This document shows positions 8,799 to 17,541 of a stretch of 64,000 bases of DNA, piece by piece. The notes under the pieces are model-generated. The model saw nothing but the letters and a program-made list of their open reading frames with translations, did not search any database and had not been told where the DNA came from. Position numbers and translations under genes: made by a program. Within the stretch, counting starts at the first letter, position 1. Each line of letters starts with the position of its first letter. The stretch spans positions 195,775-259,774 of the forward strand of contig NZ_OMPQ01000015.1 in NCBI RefSeq assembly GCF_900313025.1, given 5' to 3'. This DNA is from Pseudophaeobacter sp. EL27 (GTDB lineage: Bacteria; Pseudomonadota; Alphaproteobacteria; Rhodobacterales; Rhodobacteraceae).

Positions 8799-9803
8799 TT
8801 AATTGCCACCGGCGCTTGCAAGCGGATCGGTGTTGACGTTGCTCTCATAGGAATCGAGGGCCGCGTTGATGCTCTTGGCCTCGACAAACACGTCCGCAAC
8901 GCCCTTCATGAAGGTCTGAGCATTCCCACCAAGCCACTTCTCCGAAAGCTGATCGTCAACAGTCGGGAAGGTGAAGGTCGCGATGGTTTCCGCGGTGGCG
9001 GCTTCATCCATGCCCGCGTCCTTGGCAATCAGCGGCAGCATTTTTGCGTGGTTGGCCGGATCGGCCCACATTGCGTTAGCATCTGCCGTCACCTTGAGGA
9101 ACTGGGAAACCACGTCGCCGTTCTCGGCAACCCAGTCAGCCGGGCCGGAGGTGACATCAAACACCAGGATGCCAATCTCGGTCTTTTCAGCACCGGTCAG
9201 CAGCACGTTGCCATGCTCCAGAGCGCGGCGCAGTGATCCGCCCCAGCCGCAGAACATGTCGATTGAGCCCTGTGCAATCGCAGCGGCCGCATCCGGCGGA
9301 TCCATGTCGACCACATCCATCGAGGCGACATCAACGCCAAAGTGGCTCATCTGCTTGAGGAAGCCATAATGCGCGGCGGTGCCCAGCGGCACAGCGACTT
9401 TCCGGCCGGCCAGTTCGCCCGCATTGGTCTTGTCGATCTCCAGTTCCGAACGCACGACGCAGTTATCGTTGTCAGCATAGCTCACGGCGACATCAAGGAT
9501 CTCCAGATTTTGCCCGGCGCTGGCGGCAACTACGAAAGGCGGCAGGCCCTGGCTGACCGAAAGGTGAACATCACCCGAGGCCATGGCAGCTGACATTTTC
9601 ACACCGCTTTCAAAGCTGACCCAGTTGATGTCCATGCCAAGGACTTCTTCATAAGTGCCCATCTGCTTGGCATATTCGAACGGCATCGGCCATTCGAGGA
9701 AATAGGCCACGGTGATGCTCTCGGCGCTGGCCTGTGCAGCGGCAAGTCCGGCCACGCCGGCTGCAAAAGCTGCAATGGTATTTCTGAGGGGCTTCGTCTT
9801 CAT
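8799..9803 (-). CDS. ABC transporter substrate-binding protein, TauA/SsuA-like
   Basis: Periplasmic binding protein of 334 residues. The Sec signal peptide ends near ASA-ES (residue 28). The mature part begins SITVAYFLEW, the usual first strand and ligand loop of the taurine/sulfonate/nitrate class. VKMSAAMASGDVHLSV, AVPLGTAAHYGFL and GSIDMFCGWG are hinge and pocket blocks of this family. It is first in the importer operon and divergent from a LysR gene. The ligand is not fixed by sequence; the sulfonate-type enzymes across the regulator make an amino-sulfonate plausible. Confidence 0.85.
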   Translation of the reverse strand: MKTKPLRNTIAAFAAGVAGLAAAQASAESITVAYFLEWPMPFEYAKQMGTYEEVLGMDINWVSFESGVKMSAAMASGDVHLSVSQGLPPFVVAASAGQNLEILDVAVSYADNDNCVVRSELEIDKTNAGELAGRKVAVPLGTAAHYGFLKQMSHFGVDVASMDVVDMDPPDAAAAIAQGSIDMFCGWGGSLRRALEHGNVLLTGAEKTEIGILVFDVTSGPADWVAENGDVVSQFLKVTADANAMWADPANHAKMLPLIAKDAGMDEAATAETIATFTFPTVDDQLSEKWLGGNAQTFMKGVADVFVEAKSINAALDSYESNVNTDPLASAGGN

Positions 9804-10000
9804 TGTAGTCTCCCTGTTCTTTTTCTGGGTCGCTTCCTTGCGACTTGGGTAAGCCGCGAAGAATTCCGGCTGTTAATATCTCGCAATGTTTTCCGCCCAT
9901 TTGTCCAATAAAACTCGATTTTCGCAAAAAGATGGACTTTAGTTCCGAAATTTTCGAATGTAGCGCAGGATTCGCATAGATATCATGCAAAAGGTCGGTC
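9804..10000. promoter_or_regulatory. Divergent promoter region, importer / LysR
   Basis: 197 bp between the divergent binding-protein and LysR genes. It holds a near-palindrome at 9943-9958 (TTCCGAAA followed by TTTTCGAA) and the shared 18-bp motif at 9911-9928. This is the expected location for autoregulation and co-control of the importer. Confidence 0.45.
9911..9928 (+). promoter_or_regulatory. Candidate operator, copy 1
   Basis: AAACTCGATTTTCGCAAA matches 14 of 18 positions with 11078-11095 upstream of the catabolic operon. It lies 108-125 bp before the binding-protein start. Such a shared site would let one regulator, most likely the LysR gene lying between, control both uptake and breakdown. 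Confidence 0.35.
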
Positions 10001-10981
10001 ATGCAGCGCAGTAACCTAAGCCTTCGCGGGCTCGAGATCTTTCAACTGATCTCCAAATCGGGCTCGGTCCGCAAGGTCTCCGAGGAAACCGGTCTCTCGA
10101 TCAGCACCATATCACACCATTTGCGAAGTATTGAAGATAGCCTTGGGGTCGACCTAGTAGACCATTCCCGCCGCCCGATGGTATTGACCCCCGCAGGTGA
10201 AGTTTTTGCCCATCACGTCGGAATTGGGTTGCAGGCGATTCGTCGGGGTGAAACAGAGCTCACAGCAGGCAACCTTGCCCAGGTCCGGGAGCTGCGCCTG
10301 GGCATTGTCGATGATTTCGATAGCGAGGTCGCACCGGAACTGGCCCAATTCCTGTCTCAGGCCATGCCAAAATGTACGTTTAAACACCTCACCCGTCCCA
10401 GCCACGACATCATCCGCCTGCTGCACGAAAAGAAGCTCGACATCGGTATGGCGACGCGCCCGATCAGTGGGGATGCGGGGCTGGTCGAACTGCCTTTGCT
10501 GCGCGATCCTTTTGTGATTGCCTTGCCGGCCAATGCCACGGAACCGCCCGAAGCCTATCTGGCAGGACGGTCAAAACTGCCCTTCCTGCGCTATTCCAAG
10601 AACCTGATTATTGGCAACCTGATCGAACTGCATTTACGGCGCACGCAGATATCCTTGGACAACCGCTTTGAGCTGGAGAGCAACCATTCCCTGCTTGGCA
10701 TGGTTGCAGAAGGCACCGGCTGGGCGATCACCACGCCGGCCAGCTACAACCGCGTCAAACGCTATCAAAACCGCATCACGCTCCATGCCTTCCAGAACAA
10801 GAGCTTTGCGCGGGAATTGTCGTTGTTTCGCGCGGACTACTATCCTCAGGCGACGGCCGATCTGATCGGCGGCACGTTGCGGCGCCTGCTGTCGCGCCAT
10901 TTCATCGAACCGATCCTGGATAACCACCCTTGGCTTTCCAATGATTATCGTCTGCTGGAAAAGCCCGGAACCGACAGTTAA
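10001..10981 (+). CDS. LysR-family transcriptional regulator of the island
   Basis: LysR-type regulator of 326 residues. The N-terminal HTH (about 5-65) contains GSVRKVSEETGLSISTISHH; the effector-binding domain follows at about 95-300. AAGGTC lies just before the ATG. The gene sits between the divergent importer operon and the downstream catabolic operon on its own strand, so it most likely controls both. The inducer is unknown and is probably the imported compound or a breakdown product. Confidence 0.87.
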   Translation: MQRSNLSLRGLEIFQLISKSGSVRKVSEETGLSISTISHHLRSIEDSLGVDLVDHSRRPMVLTPAGEVFAHHVGIGLQAIRRGETELTAGNLAQVRELRLGIVDDFDSEVAPELAQFLSQAMPKCTFKHLTRPSHDIIRLLHEKKLDIGMATRPISGDAGLVELPLLRDPFVIALPANATEPPEAYLAGRSKLPFLRYSKNLIIGNLIELHLRRTQISLDNRFELESNHSLLGMVAEGTGWAITTPASYNRVKRYQNRITLHAFQNKSFARELSLFRADYYPQATADLIGGTLRRLLSRHFIEPILDNHPWLSNDYRLLEKPGTDS

Positions 10982-11077
10982 CGCCCCTAACAGATAACGG
11001 CCTTTCCGTACCCAAAACCGCTCTGCGATGCCTTTGCGGGCTTGTCAATTCGTGAGATCCGAAACAACTGGCAAACT

Positions 11078-11095
11078 AAATTCGATTTTTTCCAA
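11078..11095 (+). promoter_or_regulatory. Candidate operator, copy 2
   Basis: AAATTCGATTTTTTCCAA, 71-88 bp before the FAD-dependent oxidoreductase start, matches 14 of 18 positions of the copy at 9911-9928. The central TCGATTTT is identical. Nothing else in the 184-bp gap (10982-11165) looks coding. Confidence 0.35.
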
Positions 11096-11165
11096 TCTGA
11101 AGACTTCCCATTGCGCCACCGCCGACCCTGCGAGCAGTTTGCAGGCAACGCATTAGGAGATCGCA

Positions 11166-13604
11166 ATGAAATCGAGAACCAAAGTAGTGGTCATTGGCGG
11201 CGGCATCGCTGGCTGCTCGACACTCTATCATCTCACCCGGGAAGGTTGGAGCGACGTGGTCCTCGTTGAACGCAACGAGCTGACCAGCGGCACCACCTGG
11301 CACTCGGCCGCGCAGGTCACGAACTTTGGTGGCAACCAGACCATGGTTGGGCTGAAGACCCATTCCATCAACCTTTACAAAGAGTTGTCGGAGAACCCTG
11401 AATATCCGATCAACTATCACCACGCTGATGGCGGCATCCGACTGGCCAATACCGAAGAGCAGATGCAGGGCTATCGGCATTTCTCTTCGATGGCTCGCGG
11501 CATGGGCGTGGATCTGGAAGTGATCGACGCCGAGGAATGCGCCCGCCGCCACCCGCTGATTTCCACCACCAACCTGTTGGGTGGCCTTTGGGATCCGCTG
11601 GATGGCGATATCGATCCGGCGCAGCTGTGCCAGGCGCTGGCGTATCATGCGCGCAAGGCCGGGGCCGAAGTCTATCGCAACACGCCTGTCACCGCGCTGA
11701 CCCAACACAAGGACGACACCTGGACCGTGCACACCGAACATGGCGATATCGACTGTGACATCGTGGTCAACGCCTGCGGTTACCGCGTGAACGAAGTGGG
11801 CGCGATGATGGGTGTGCATCACCCGGTGGCGTCAATGGAGCACCAATATTTCCTGACCGAGGACATCCCGGCCATTGCCGAGGCCGGCCACCGCATGCCG
11901 CTATTGCGCTGCCCGATCTCGGACTATTACTCGCGCCAGGAAAAAGGCGGTCTGCTGGTCGGCTTTTATGAACAGGACTGCAAGACCTGGGGCATGGACG
12001 GGATCGACCCGAACTTTGTGAATGCGCTGTGCCCGGACGATCTGGACCGCGTGATGGATGTGCTGGCCGGTGCCTTTGAACGTATGCCCGCGCTGGAAGA
12101 AACTGGTATCCGCTCCATCGTCAACGGCCCGATCACCTATACCATCGACGGCGCTCCGCTGGTGGGTCCGATCCCGGGCAAGCGCAACGCGTTCTGCATC
12201 ATCGGGTTGCGCGCTGGTCTGGGCGAAGGCGGCGGCCACGGCTGGCTTCTGGCGCAACAGATCGTGCATGGTGAAGCCCAGTATGACACCTGGTGCATCG
12301 ATCCGCGCCGATTTACCGGGCACACCAACGTGGAACTGACCGCACTGAAGGCCATCGAAGACTATCAGAACGAATTCCGCTTTCACTTCCCCCACGAACA
12401 CCGCCCTGCCGGCCGTCCCGCGAAAACCACGCCGCTGACCCCTGTCCTTGCCGCTGAAGGCGCCGAATTCACCGTGGTCAACGGCTGGGAACGTGTCGAC
12501 TACATCAAGCCCAGCCCCGATTTCCACCCGTCGTTGTCGTTCAACTTTGACGAAGCCTTCGACATCGTCGGGGCCGAAGTCAAAAATGTTCAGGACAATG
12601 TCGGCCTGTGTGAGGTCAACGGCTTCAACCGGTTCGAAATCACCGGTGCGGATCGCCACAGCTTCCTCGACCGTTTGTTCTGCGGCAACGTGACCAAACG
12701 CGACGGCCGGGTTGGCCTCGGTTACATGCTGAACGACCACGGCATGGTCAAAGGCGAAGCAACAGTCGCCAACTTGCCCGAAAGCGACTGTGGTCCGGCG
12801 CGGGTGTGGTTCGGTTCGGCAGCGGCTGCCGAGTTCCACGACATGGACTGGCTGACCCAGCATGTGCGCGACCACGAAGACGTCGAGATCAAATCGCTGA
12901 CCAATGACCAGACCATCCTGGTTCTGGCCGGCCCCAATGCGCGTAAAGTGCTCAGCGCTTGTGCGCGTGGAGACTGGTCGAAACAGGCCTTCCCCTGGCT
13001 GTCAGCGCGCGAATGCTTCATTGGTTTTTCGCCCGCAACCGTGCTGGGTGTCAGCTTCTCGGGCGAGCTGGCTTACGAAATCCATGTTCCAAATGCTTCG
13101 CTTTACGCGGTCTACCTGGCGCTCCGTGCTGCGGGTGAGGCCTACGGCATGCAGCTGTTTGGCGCCCGCGCCGTGGACTCGATGCGCATGGAAAAAGGGT
13201 TCTTGCACTGGAAAGCCGACCTGCTGACCGAGTTCGACCCGTTTGAAACCGCGTTGGACCGGTTCGTGAAGCTGGACAAGGAGGCCGACTTTATCGGCAA
13301 GGAGGCGCTGCGCAAACGGCATGCCGAAGGTCCGCGCAGCAAGCTGGTCTCCCTCAGGATAGACGCGACCCACGCCCCTGCCCATGGTGGCGCCTCGCTG
13401 ATGCAGGGCGACGCGGTGGTTGGCACCATCACCTCGGGCGACTGGGGCCACCGCGTCGGCATGAACCTTGCCTACGCCTTCGTCGAGCCTAGTCTGGCAA
13501 AAGAAGGCAGTACCATGGAGCTGGACCTGTGCGGGGACCGGGTACCGGCCACCGTCATAACGCCGTCTCCTTACGATCCCAGCTACGAACTGATGCGGAG
13601 TTAA
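11166..13604 (+). CDS. FAD-dependent oxidoreductase with GcvT domain (dimethylglycine/sarcosine dehydrogenase family)
   Basis: An 812-residue two-domain enzyme. The N-terminal DAO-type FAD domain has the dinucleotide motif VIGGGIAG (about 9-16) and TTWHSAA with His46, the position where DMGDH and sarcosine dehydrogenase bind FAD covalently. The C-terminal half (about 420-805) is a GcvT/aminomethyltransferase domain that in relatives moves the released one-carbon unit to tetrahydrofolate. Family knowledge therefore predicts oxidative N-demethylation of a secondary or tertiary methylamine. AGGAG precedes the ATG by 7 nt. It is first in a six-gene operon, 3 bp before the GlxA-like regulator. The exact substrate is unknown; the neighbours suggest an N-methylated amino acid or amino-sulfonate. 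Confidence 0.85.
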   Translation: MKSRTKVVVIGGGIAGCSTLYHLTREGWSDVVLVERNELTSGTTWHSAAQVTNFGGNQTMVGLKTHSINLYKELSENPEYPINYHHADGGIRLANTEEQMQGYRHFSSMARGMGVDLEVIDAEECARRHPLISTTNLLGGLWDPLDGDIDPAQLCQALAYHARKAGAEVYRNTPVTALTQHKDDTWTVHTEHGDIDCDIVVNACGYRVNEVGAMMGVHHPVASMEHQYFLTEDIPAIAEAGHRMPLLRCPISDYYSRQEKGGLLVGFYEQDCKTWGMDGIDPNFVNALCPDDLDRVMDVLAGAFERMPALEETGIRSIVNGPITYTIDGAPLVGPIPGKRNAFCIIGLRAGLGEGGGHGWLLAQQIVHGEAQYDTWCIDPRRFTGHTNVELTALKAIEDYQNEFRFHFPHEHRPAGRPAKTTPLTPVLAAEGAEFTVVNGWERVDYIKPSPDFHPSLSFNFDEAFDIVGAEVKNVQDNVGLCEVNGFNRFEITGADRHSFLDRLFCGNVTKRDGRVGLGYMLNDHGMVKGEATVANLPESDCGPARVWFGSAAAAEFHDMDWLTQHVRDHEDVEIKSLTNDQTILVLAGPNARKVLSACARGDWSKQAFPWLSARECFIGFSPATVLGVSFSGELAYEIHVPNASLYAVYLALRAAGEAYGMQLFGARAVDSMRMEKGFLHWKADLLTEFDPFETALDRFVKLDKEADFIGKEALRKRHAEGPRSKLVSLRIDATHAPAHGGASLMQGDAVVGTITSGDWGHRVGMNLAYAFVEPSLAKEGSTMELDLCGDRVPATVITPSPYDPSYELMRS

Positions 13605-13607
13605 ACC

Positions 13608-14696
13608 ATGTCGCAGGAGGTTCGTGTTACCATTCTGGTTGCCAACGGCTTCGTGCCCACGGAACTGGCGCTTGCACAGGATATCTTGCGCATCGCCACC
13701 CGCGTGGGTCGTGGTCTGACTTTCACTTGTCAGGTCTGTTCAATGAACGGCGAAGACTTTGTTGAAGTTCTTGGCGGTTTGTTGGCCCGAACCGAAGGTT
13801 TCTCGGTTGACGAGGCTGTTCTTCCAGACCACCTGATCGTTTTAGGTGGCAAGGGGGCATGTTCCGGGTTTTCTCAATTGCGCGCACGATTGCGATGGTT
13901 CGAACGCATGGGCCGGGACGTTCTTTTGCTGTCCGATGCCGCGTCGGAATGGAAGCAACTCTACCCTGACGACGCACTGGTTACGACACACTGGGAAATC
14001 CAACAGCGCGCCCGCGACGCGGGTCATGGGCTCGATGGCGCGCTCCCTCTTTTTTCCCAGGCCAGCCGCATCACCACCGCCGCTGGTATGGCATCCACCG
14101 CCGACGTAGTTCTAAACCGGATCGTGGCGCCTAAATCGCTGCAACTGGCCCAGGCCGTCGGTCAGGTCTTGCTCCTGCACGGCATCCGGGAAGGCGACAC
14201 CAGCCAACCGTGCAGTGTCAACGACGTTGGAGCACTTCGTCTTCCCGGGCTGGAACCAGTGGTTGCTGCAATGGAACAGAACATGGATACGCCGCTCAAA
14301 ACCACTGAACTCGCCGAGATAGTTGGCTTGTCGGTCCGCCAGTTGGAACGCAAGTTTCTTAGCATCGTTGGCCAAAGTCCGGCGGCGTTTTATCGATCGC
14401 TACGATTGCACCGCGCACGCAATCTAATCGAGCATACAGCCCTACCTCTTTGCGAAGTAGCCCTGGCCTGCGGGCTGGGCACCACGTCGAACTTTTCACG
14501 TAGGTACGCCCTCGAGTTTGGCGTGAGCCCAACACGGCGGCGTGCCCAGCTGTCCGCCACCGCGTCACAAGAAAAGCCTACAACACACACTCAAGGAATT
14601 CAGAATGCACCTATCTCGCTTCCCACGCGTCCATCTCGCCCATCTGTCTACGCCACTCGAACCGATGAAGCGTTTGTCGGAGGCGCTCGGCGTTGA
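13608..14696 (+). CDS. GlxA-like AraC-family regulator (GbdR/CdhR/SouR type)
   Basis: A 362-residue regulator with a DJ-1/PfpI-like N-terminal domain (about 5-175) and a C-terminal AraC helix-turn-helix pair (about 230-325, with [21 protein letters not shown] in the second half). Relatives of this layout regulate betaine, carnitine and sarcosine catabolism, which agrees with the upstream demethylase. GGAG lies about 8 nt before the ATG. The AraC homology ends near SPTRRRAQL. The last 30 or so codons, of low complexity, overlap the start of the next gene by 92 bp, which is unusual. The natural stop may have been lost. Confidence 0.85.
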   Translation: MSQEVRVTILVANGFVPTELALAQDILRIATRVGRGLTFTCQVCSMNGEDFVEVLGGLLARTEGFSVDEAVLPDHLIVLGGKGACSGFSQLRARLRWFERMGRDVLLLSDAASEWKQLYPDDALVTTHWEIQQRARDAGHGLDGALPLFSQASRITTAAGMASTADVVLNRIVAPKSLQLAQAVGQVLLLHGIREGDTSQPCSVNDVGALRLPGLEPVVAAMEQNMDTPLKTTELAEIVGLSVRQLERKFLSIVGQSPAAFYRSLRLHRARNLIEHTALPLCEVALACGLGTTSNFSRRYALEFGVSPTRRRAQLSATASQEKPTTHTQGIQNAPISLPTRPSRPSVYATRTDEAFVGGARR

Positions 14697-15618
14697 TCTG
14701 TGGATCAAACGCGACGATTGCACTGGCATGTCCACGGGCGGGAACAAGACCCGCAAGCTGGAATTCCTGATGGCCGAGGCGCTGGAACAGGGGGCTGATA
14801 TGGTCATGACCCAGGGTGCCACACAGACCAACCATGGTCGCCAAACAGCAGCCTTTGCCGCCAAACTGGGGCTGAAGTGCCATATCCTGTTGGAAGATCG
14901 CACTGGTTATCAGGACGGGAATTACAACACCAACGGCAATGTGTTGCTCGACCATTTGCATGGCGCCACGACTGAAAAGTTTCCAGGCGGCCACGATATG
15001 CCCGGGGAAATGGAGCGCGCGGCTGAAAAAATGCGTGCAAAGGGCCATAAGGTCTATGTGATCCCTGGTGGCGGGTCGAATCCGACCGGCGCGCTTGGCT
15101 ATGTGAACTGCGCCTTTGAACTTCTTGCCCAGGCCAATGAAACCGGACTAAAAATTGACCGAGTTGTGCATGCGACCGGGTCGTCAGGCACTCAGGCCGG
15201 GCTGGTGACCGGGCTTTGCGCGATGAACTCCGCCGTTCCGGTACTGGGCATCGGCACGCGTGCACCGCAACCGAAACAGGAACAGATGGTGTATGACCTG
15301 GCGTGCAAGACCGCCGAGAAGCTCGGTTGCCCGGGCGTGGTCAAGCGCGAAGATGTCATGGCCAACACCGACTATGTCGGCGAAGGGTATGGCGTACCCA
15401 CTGAAAGCGGCATCGAGGCCATCCGGATGTTTGCCGAACTGGAAGGGATTCTGCTGGACCCCTGCTATTCGGCCAAGGGTGCAGCAGGCCTGATCGACCT
15501 CGCGCGCAAGGGCGCATTCAAGGACGAAACCGTAGTGTTCCTGCACACCGGCGGGGCAGCCGCCCTGGGCGGGTACGATTTCGCATTCGATAACGCTGAC
15601 CGCTGGGTCAACCTGTAA
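14605..15618 (+). CDS. cuyA: CuyA-like L-cysteate sulfo-lyase (D-cysteine desulfhydrase/ACC deaminase family)
   Basis: PLP-dependent lyase of 337 residues. ATG at 14605 follows AAGGAA by 8 nt, and the family N-terminus MHLSRFPR starts there. The PLP lysine is in [12 protein letters not shown] (Lys48). [31 protein letters not shown] and the glycine-rich [11 protein letters not shown] phosphate loop follow. From memory the whole chain resembles CuyA of Ruegeria pomeroyi more than E. coli DcyD. CuyA converts L-cysteate to pyruvate, sulfite and ammonium. D-cysteine desulfhydrase or ACC deaminase activity are alternatives that sequence alone does not exclude. It lies inside the operon, 13 bp before the DegT-family gene. 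Confidence 0.75.
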   Translation: MHLSRFPRVHLAHLSTPLEPMKRLSEALGVDLWIKRDDCTGMSTGGNKTRKLEFLMAEALEQGADMVMTQGATQTNHGRQTAAFAAKLGLKCHILLEDRTGYQDGNYNTNGNVLLDHLHGATTEKFPGGHDMPGEMERAAEKMRAKGHKVYVIPGGGSNPTGALGYVNCAFELLAQANETGLKIDRVVHATGSSGTQAGLVTGLCAMNSAVPVLGIGTRAPQPKQEQMVYDLACKTAEKLGCPGVVKREDVMANTDYVGEGYGVPTESGIEAIRMFAELEGILLDPCYSAKGAAGLIDLARKGAFKDETVVFLHTGGAAALGGYDFAFDNADRWVNL

Positions 15619-15631
15619 GGAGACGGCCACC

Positions 15632-16825
15632 GTGGTGTGCAAATTCACAGGATCATTCACGCAACAGGAAGCGCTTCCTGCCGCAGCTGTGGATGCCGCA
15701 GTGGCCGTGCTGAATACCGGCCGCCTGCATCGCTATAACCTGGCCGAAGGTGAACCCGGCGAGGTTGCCATTCTGGAGGCCGCGTATCGCGAATGGCAGG
15801 GCAGCGCGTTTTGCCTTGCGGTCACCTCCGGGGGGCAAGCCCTGCAAATTGCCATGCGCGCTTGCGGAGTCACACCCGGCACGCCGGTGTTGACCAATGC
15901 CTTCACGCTCGCCCCTGTTCCTGGTGCGATTGCGGCGGTCGGGGGCAATCCGGTTCTGGTCGAAATTGACGAAACCCTGCGTCTGGACCTGACCGACTTG
16001 GAACAGAAAATCGATACCAGCGGCGCAAAGGTTCTGCTGGTGTCGCATATGCGTGGACATCTCTGCGACATGGAGAGGCTCATGCAGATCTGCGACGACA
16101 GGGATGTCGTGGTGATCGAGGATTGCGCCCATACCATGGGGGCAACATGGAATGGCAAGCGTTCAGGTAATTTCGGAGCGATGGCTTGTTTCTCGACCCA
16201 GACTTACAAGCATATGAATTCCGGCGAAGGCGGTTTGCTGACAACTGACAATGCGGATCTGGCGGCCCGCGCAACGATCCTGTCAGGAAGTTACATGCTG
16301 TACGGACGCCACGGAGCTGGCCCCGATGACGTCGCCTTTGCTGATGCCCGGCTAGACATGCCCAATTGTTCGGCCCGCATGGATGCGTTACGCGCCGCCG
16401 TTCTGCGTCCGCAGCTTGCACGGCTGGACCAGTCAATCACCCGCTGGAATAGGCGCTACAGAATTATCGAGGACGGTCTGTGCGATGCGCCGCATATCTC
16501 ATTGATCATGCGTCCAGTCGCGGAACAGCCGGTCGGATCTTCGATCCAGTTCCGCCTGCCGGCTTTTTCCGCTGCTCGATGCCAGAGGGTGCTTGCCACG
16601 GCCTCCGAGCGTGGGGTTGATCTGAAATGGTTCGGCGGGTCGGAACCTTCCGGCTTTACCTCCTCTCATGGCACCTGGCGGTATATCCCGGTGCAGGCCC
16701 TGCCTACGACAGATTCAGTGCTATCGACATTGTTCGATATGCGCCTTCCCCTGACATTTTCAGAAGCAGACTGCGCCCTGATCGCCAAGATTATCCGCGA
16801 CGTGGTGGATGAGGTGGCGACATGA
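15632..16825 (+). CDS. DegT/DnrJ/EryC1-family PLP aminotransferase
   Basis: A 397-residue aspartate-aminotransferase-fold enzyme of the DegT group. The PLP aldimine lysine is Lys193 in TYKHMNSGEGG, and the Asp contacting the pyridine nitrogen is Asp164 in VIEDCAHTMG. The GTG start at 15632 has AAGGAGA 8 nt upstream. Relatives transfer amino groups to keto-sugars or cyclitols, so the role beside a cysteate lyase is not obvious. It could remove or move the amino group of the imported compound. It ends in a 4-bp overlap with the racemase gene. Confidence 0.8.
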   Translation: MVCKFTGSFTQQEALPAAAVDAAVAVLNTGRLHRYNLAEGEPGEVAILEAAYREWQGSAFCLAVTSGGQALQIAMRACGVTPGTPVLTNAFTLAPVPGAIAAVGGNPVLVEIDETLRLDLTDLEQKIDTSGAKVLLVSHMRGHLCDMERLMQICDDRDVVVIEDCAHTMGATWNGKRSGNFGAMACFSTQTYKHMNSGEGGLLTTDNADLAARATILSGSYMLYGRHGAGPDDVAFADARLDMPNCSARMDALRAAVLRPQLARLDQSITRWNRRYRIIEDGLCDAPHISLIMRPVAEQPVGSSIQFRLPAFSAARCQRVLATASERGVDLKWFGGSEPSGFTSSHGTWRYIPVQALPTTDSVLSTLFDMRLPLTFSEADCALIAKIIRDVVDEVAT

Positions 16826-17541
16826 CGGGGTTTGCATCCAGACGCGTGGTCGGAATTCTGGGCGGCATGGGCCCTGAAGCGACGGTCCTGCTGCAACAGC
16901 GAGTATTGGCAACCGTAGCCGCCAGAGACGATTCCGATCATTTACCGCTGTTGATCGACATGAATCCGCAGATCCCGTCGCGCATTGCCCATCTGATTGA
17001 CCAGACCGGAGAGGATCCCGGCCCGACTCTGGCGGCCATGGCTCAGCGGCTCGAGGCCGCAGGTGCCACTGCTCTGGGCATGCCGTGCAACACGGCGCAT
17101 CACTATGCCAGCGCCGTGACCAAAGCCGTCACGATTCCACTTCTGAACATGATTGATCTGTCAGTTGCCAAGGCCGCCTGTCATTTGCGACCGGGTCAAC
17201 ACATCGGGTTTCTGGCTTCCCCTGCGGTACAATCGGCTGGCGTATTTGACGGGGCTCTCAGACAAGCCGGGTTGCAGCCGCTCTGGCCAGAGGACGGCGA
17301 CCGCATGCTCTCTGCCATTCGAGAGATCAAAGCAAAGGGTCCGACAGCGCGCGCACGCCAAATCCTGATCGATGCGGCCCATGAACTGACCACCAAGGGC
17401 GCGGCCATCCTGTTTGTCGCCTGCTCCGAATTCTCACTTATCGCGCGCGATCTGCCAGAGGATTTTCCAACCCTCGACACTGTTGATGTGCTGGCAGATG
17501 CGATCCATGACCACACCCTTTCACAGGAAGTGAACCCGTGA
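16822..17541 (+). CDS. Aspartate/glutamate racemase-family protein
   Basis: A 239-residue racemase of the Asp/Glu/hydantoin superfamily. Both catalytic cysteines of the two-base mechanism are visible: Cys89 in GMPCNTAHHY and Cys201 in LFVACSEFSL. ILGGMGPEAT at the N-terminus is the family signature. Cysteate is a structural analogue of aspartate (sulfonate for beta-carboxylate), so racemisation of D-cysteate to L-cysteate for the upstream lyase is a reasonable inference. Aspartate or another amino acid remains possible. The gene overlaps both neighbours by 4 bp. Confidence 0.83.
   Translation: MTGFASRRVVGILGGMGPEATVLLQQRVLATVAARDDSDHLPLLIDMNPQIPSRIAHLIDQTGEDPGPTLAAMAQRLEAAGATALGMPCNTAHHYASAVTKAVTIPLLNMIDLSVAKAACHLRPGQHIGFLASPAVQSAGVFDGALRQAGLQPLWPEDGDRMLSAIREIKAKGPTARARQILIDAAHELTTKGAAILFVACSEFSLIARDLPEDFPTLDTVDVLADAIHDHTLSQEVNP

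Noticed and set aside
11901-12875. 324-codon minus-strand frame inside the FAD/GcvT gene
   Set aside because: Mirror frame of a GC-rich gene; no recognisable domain.
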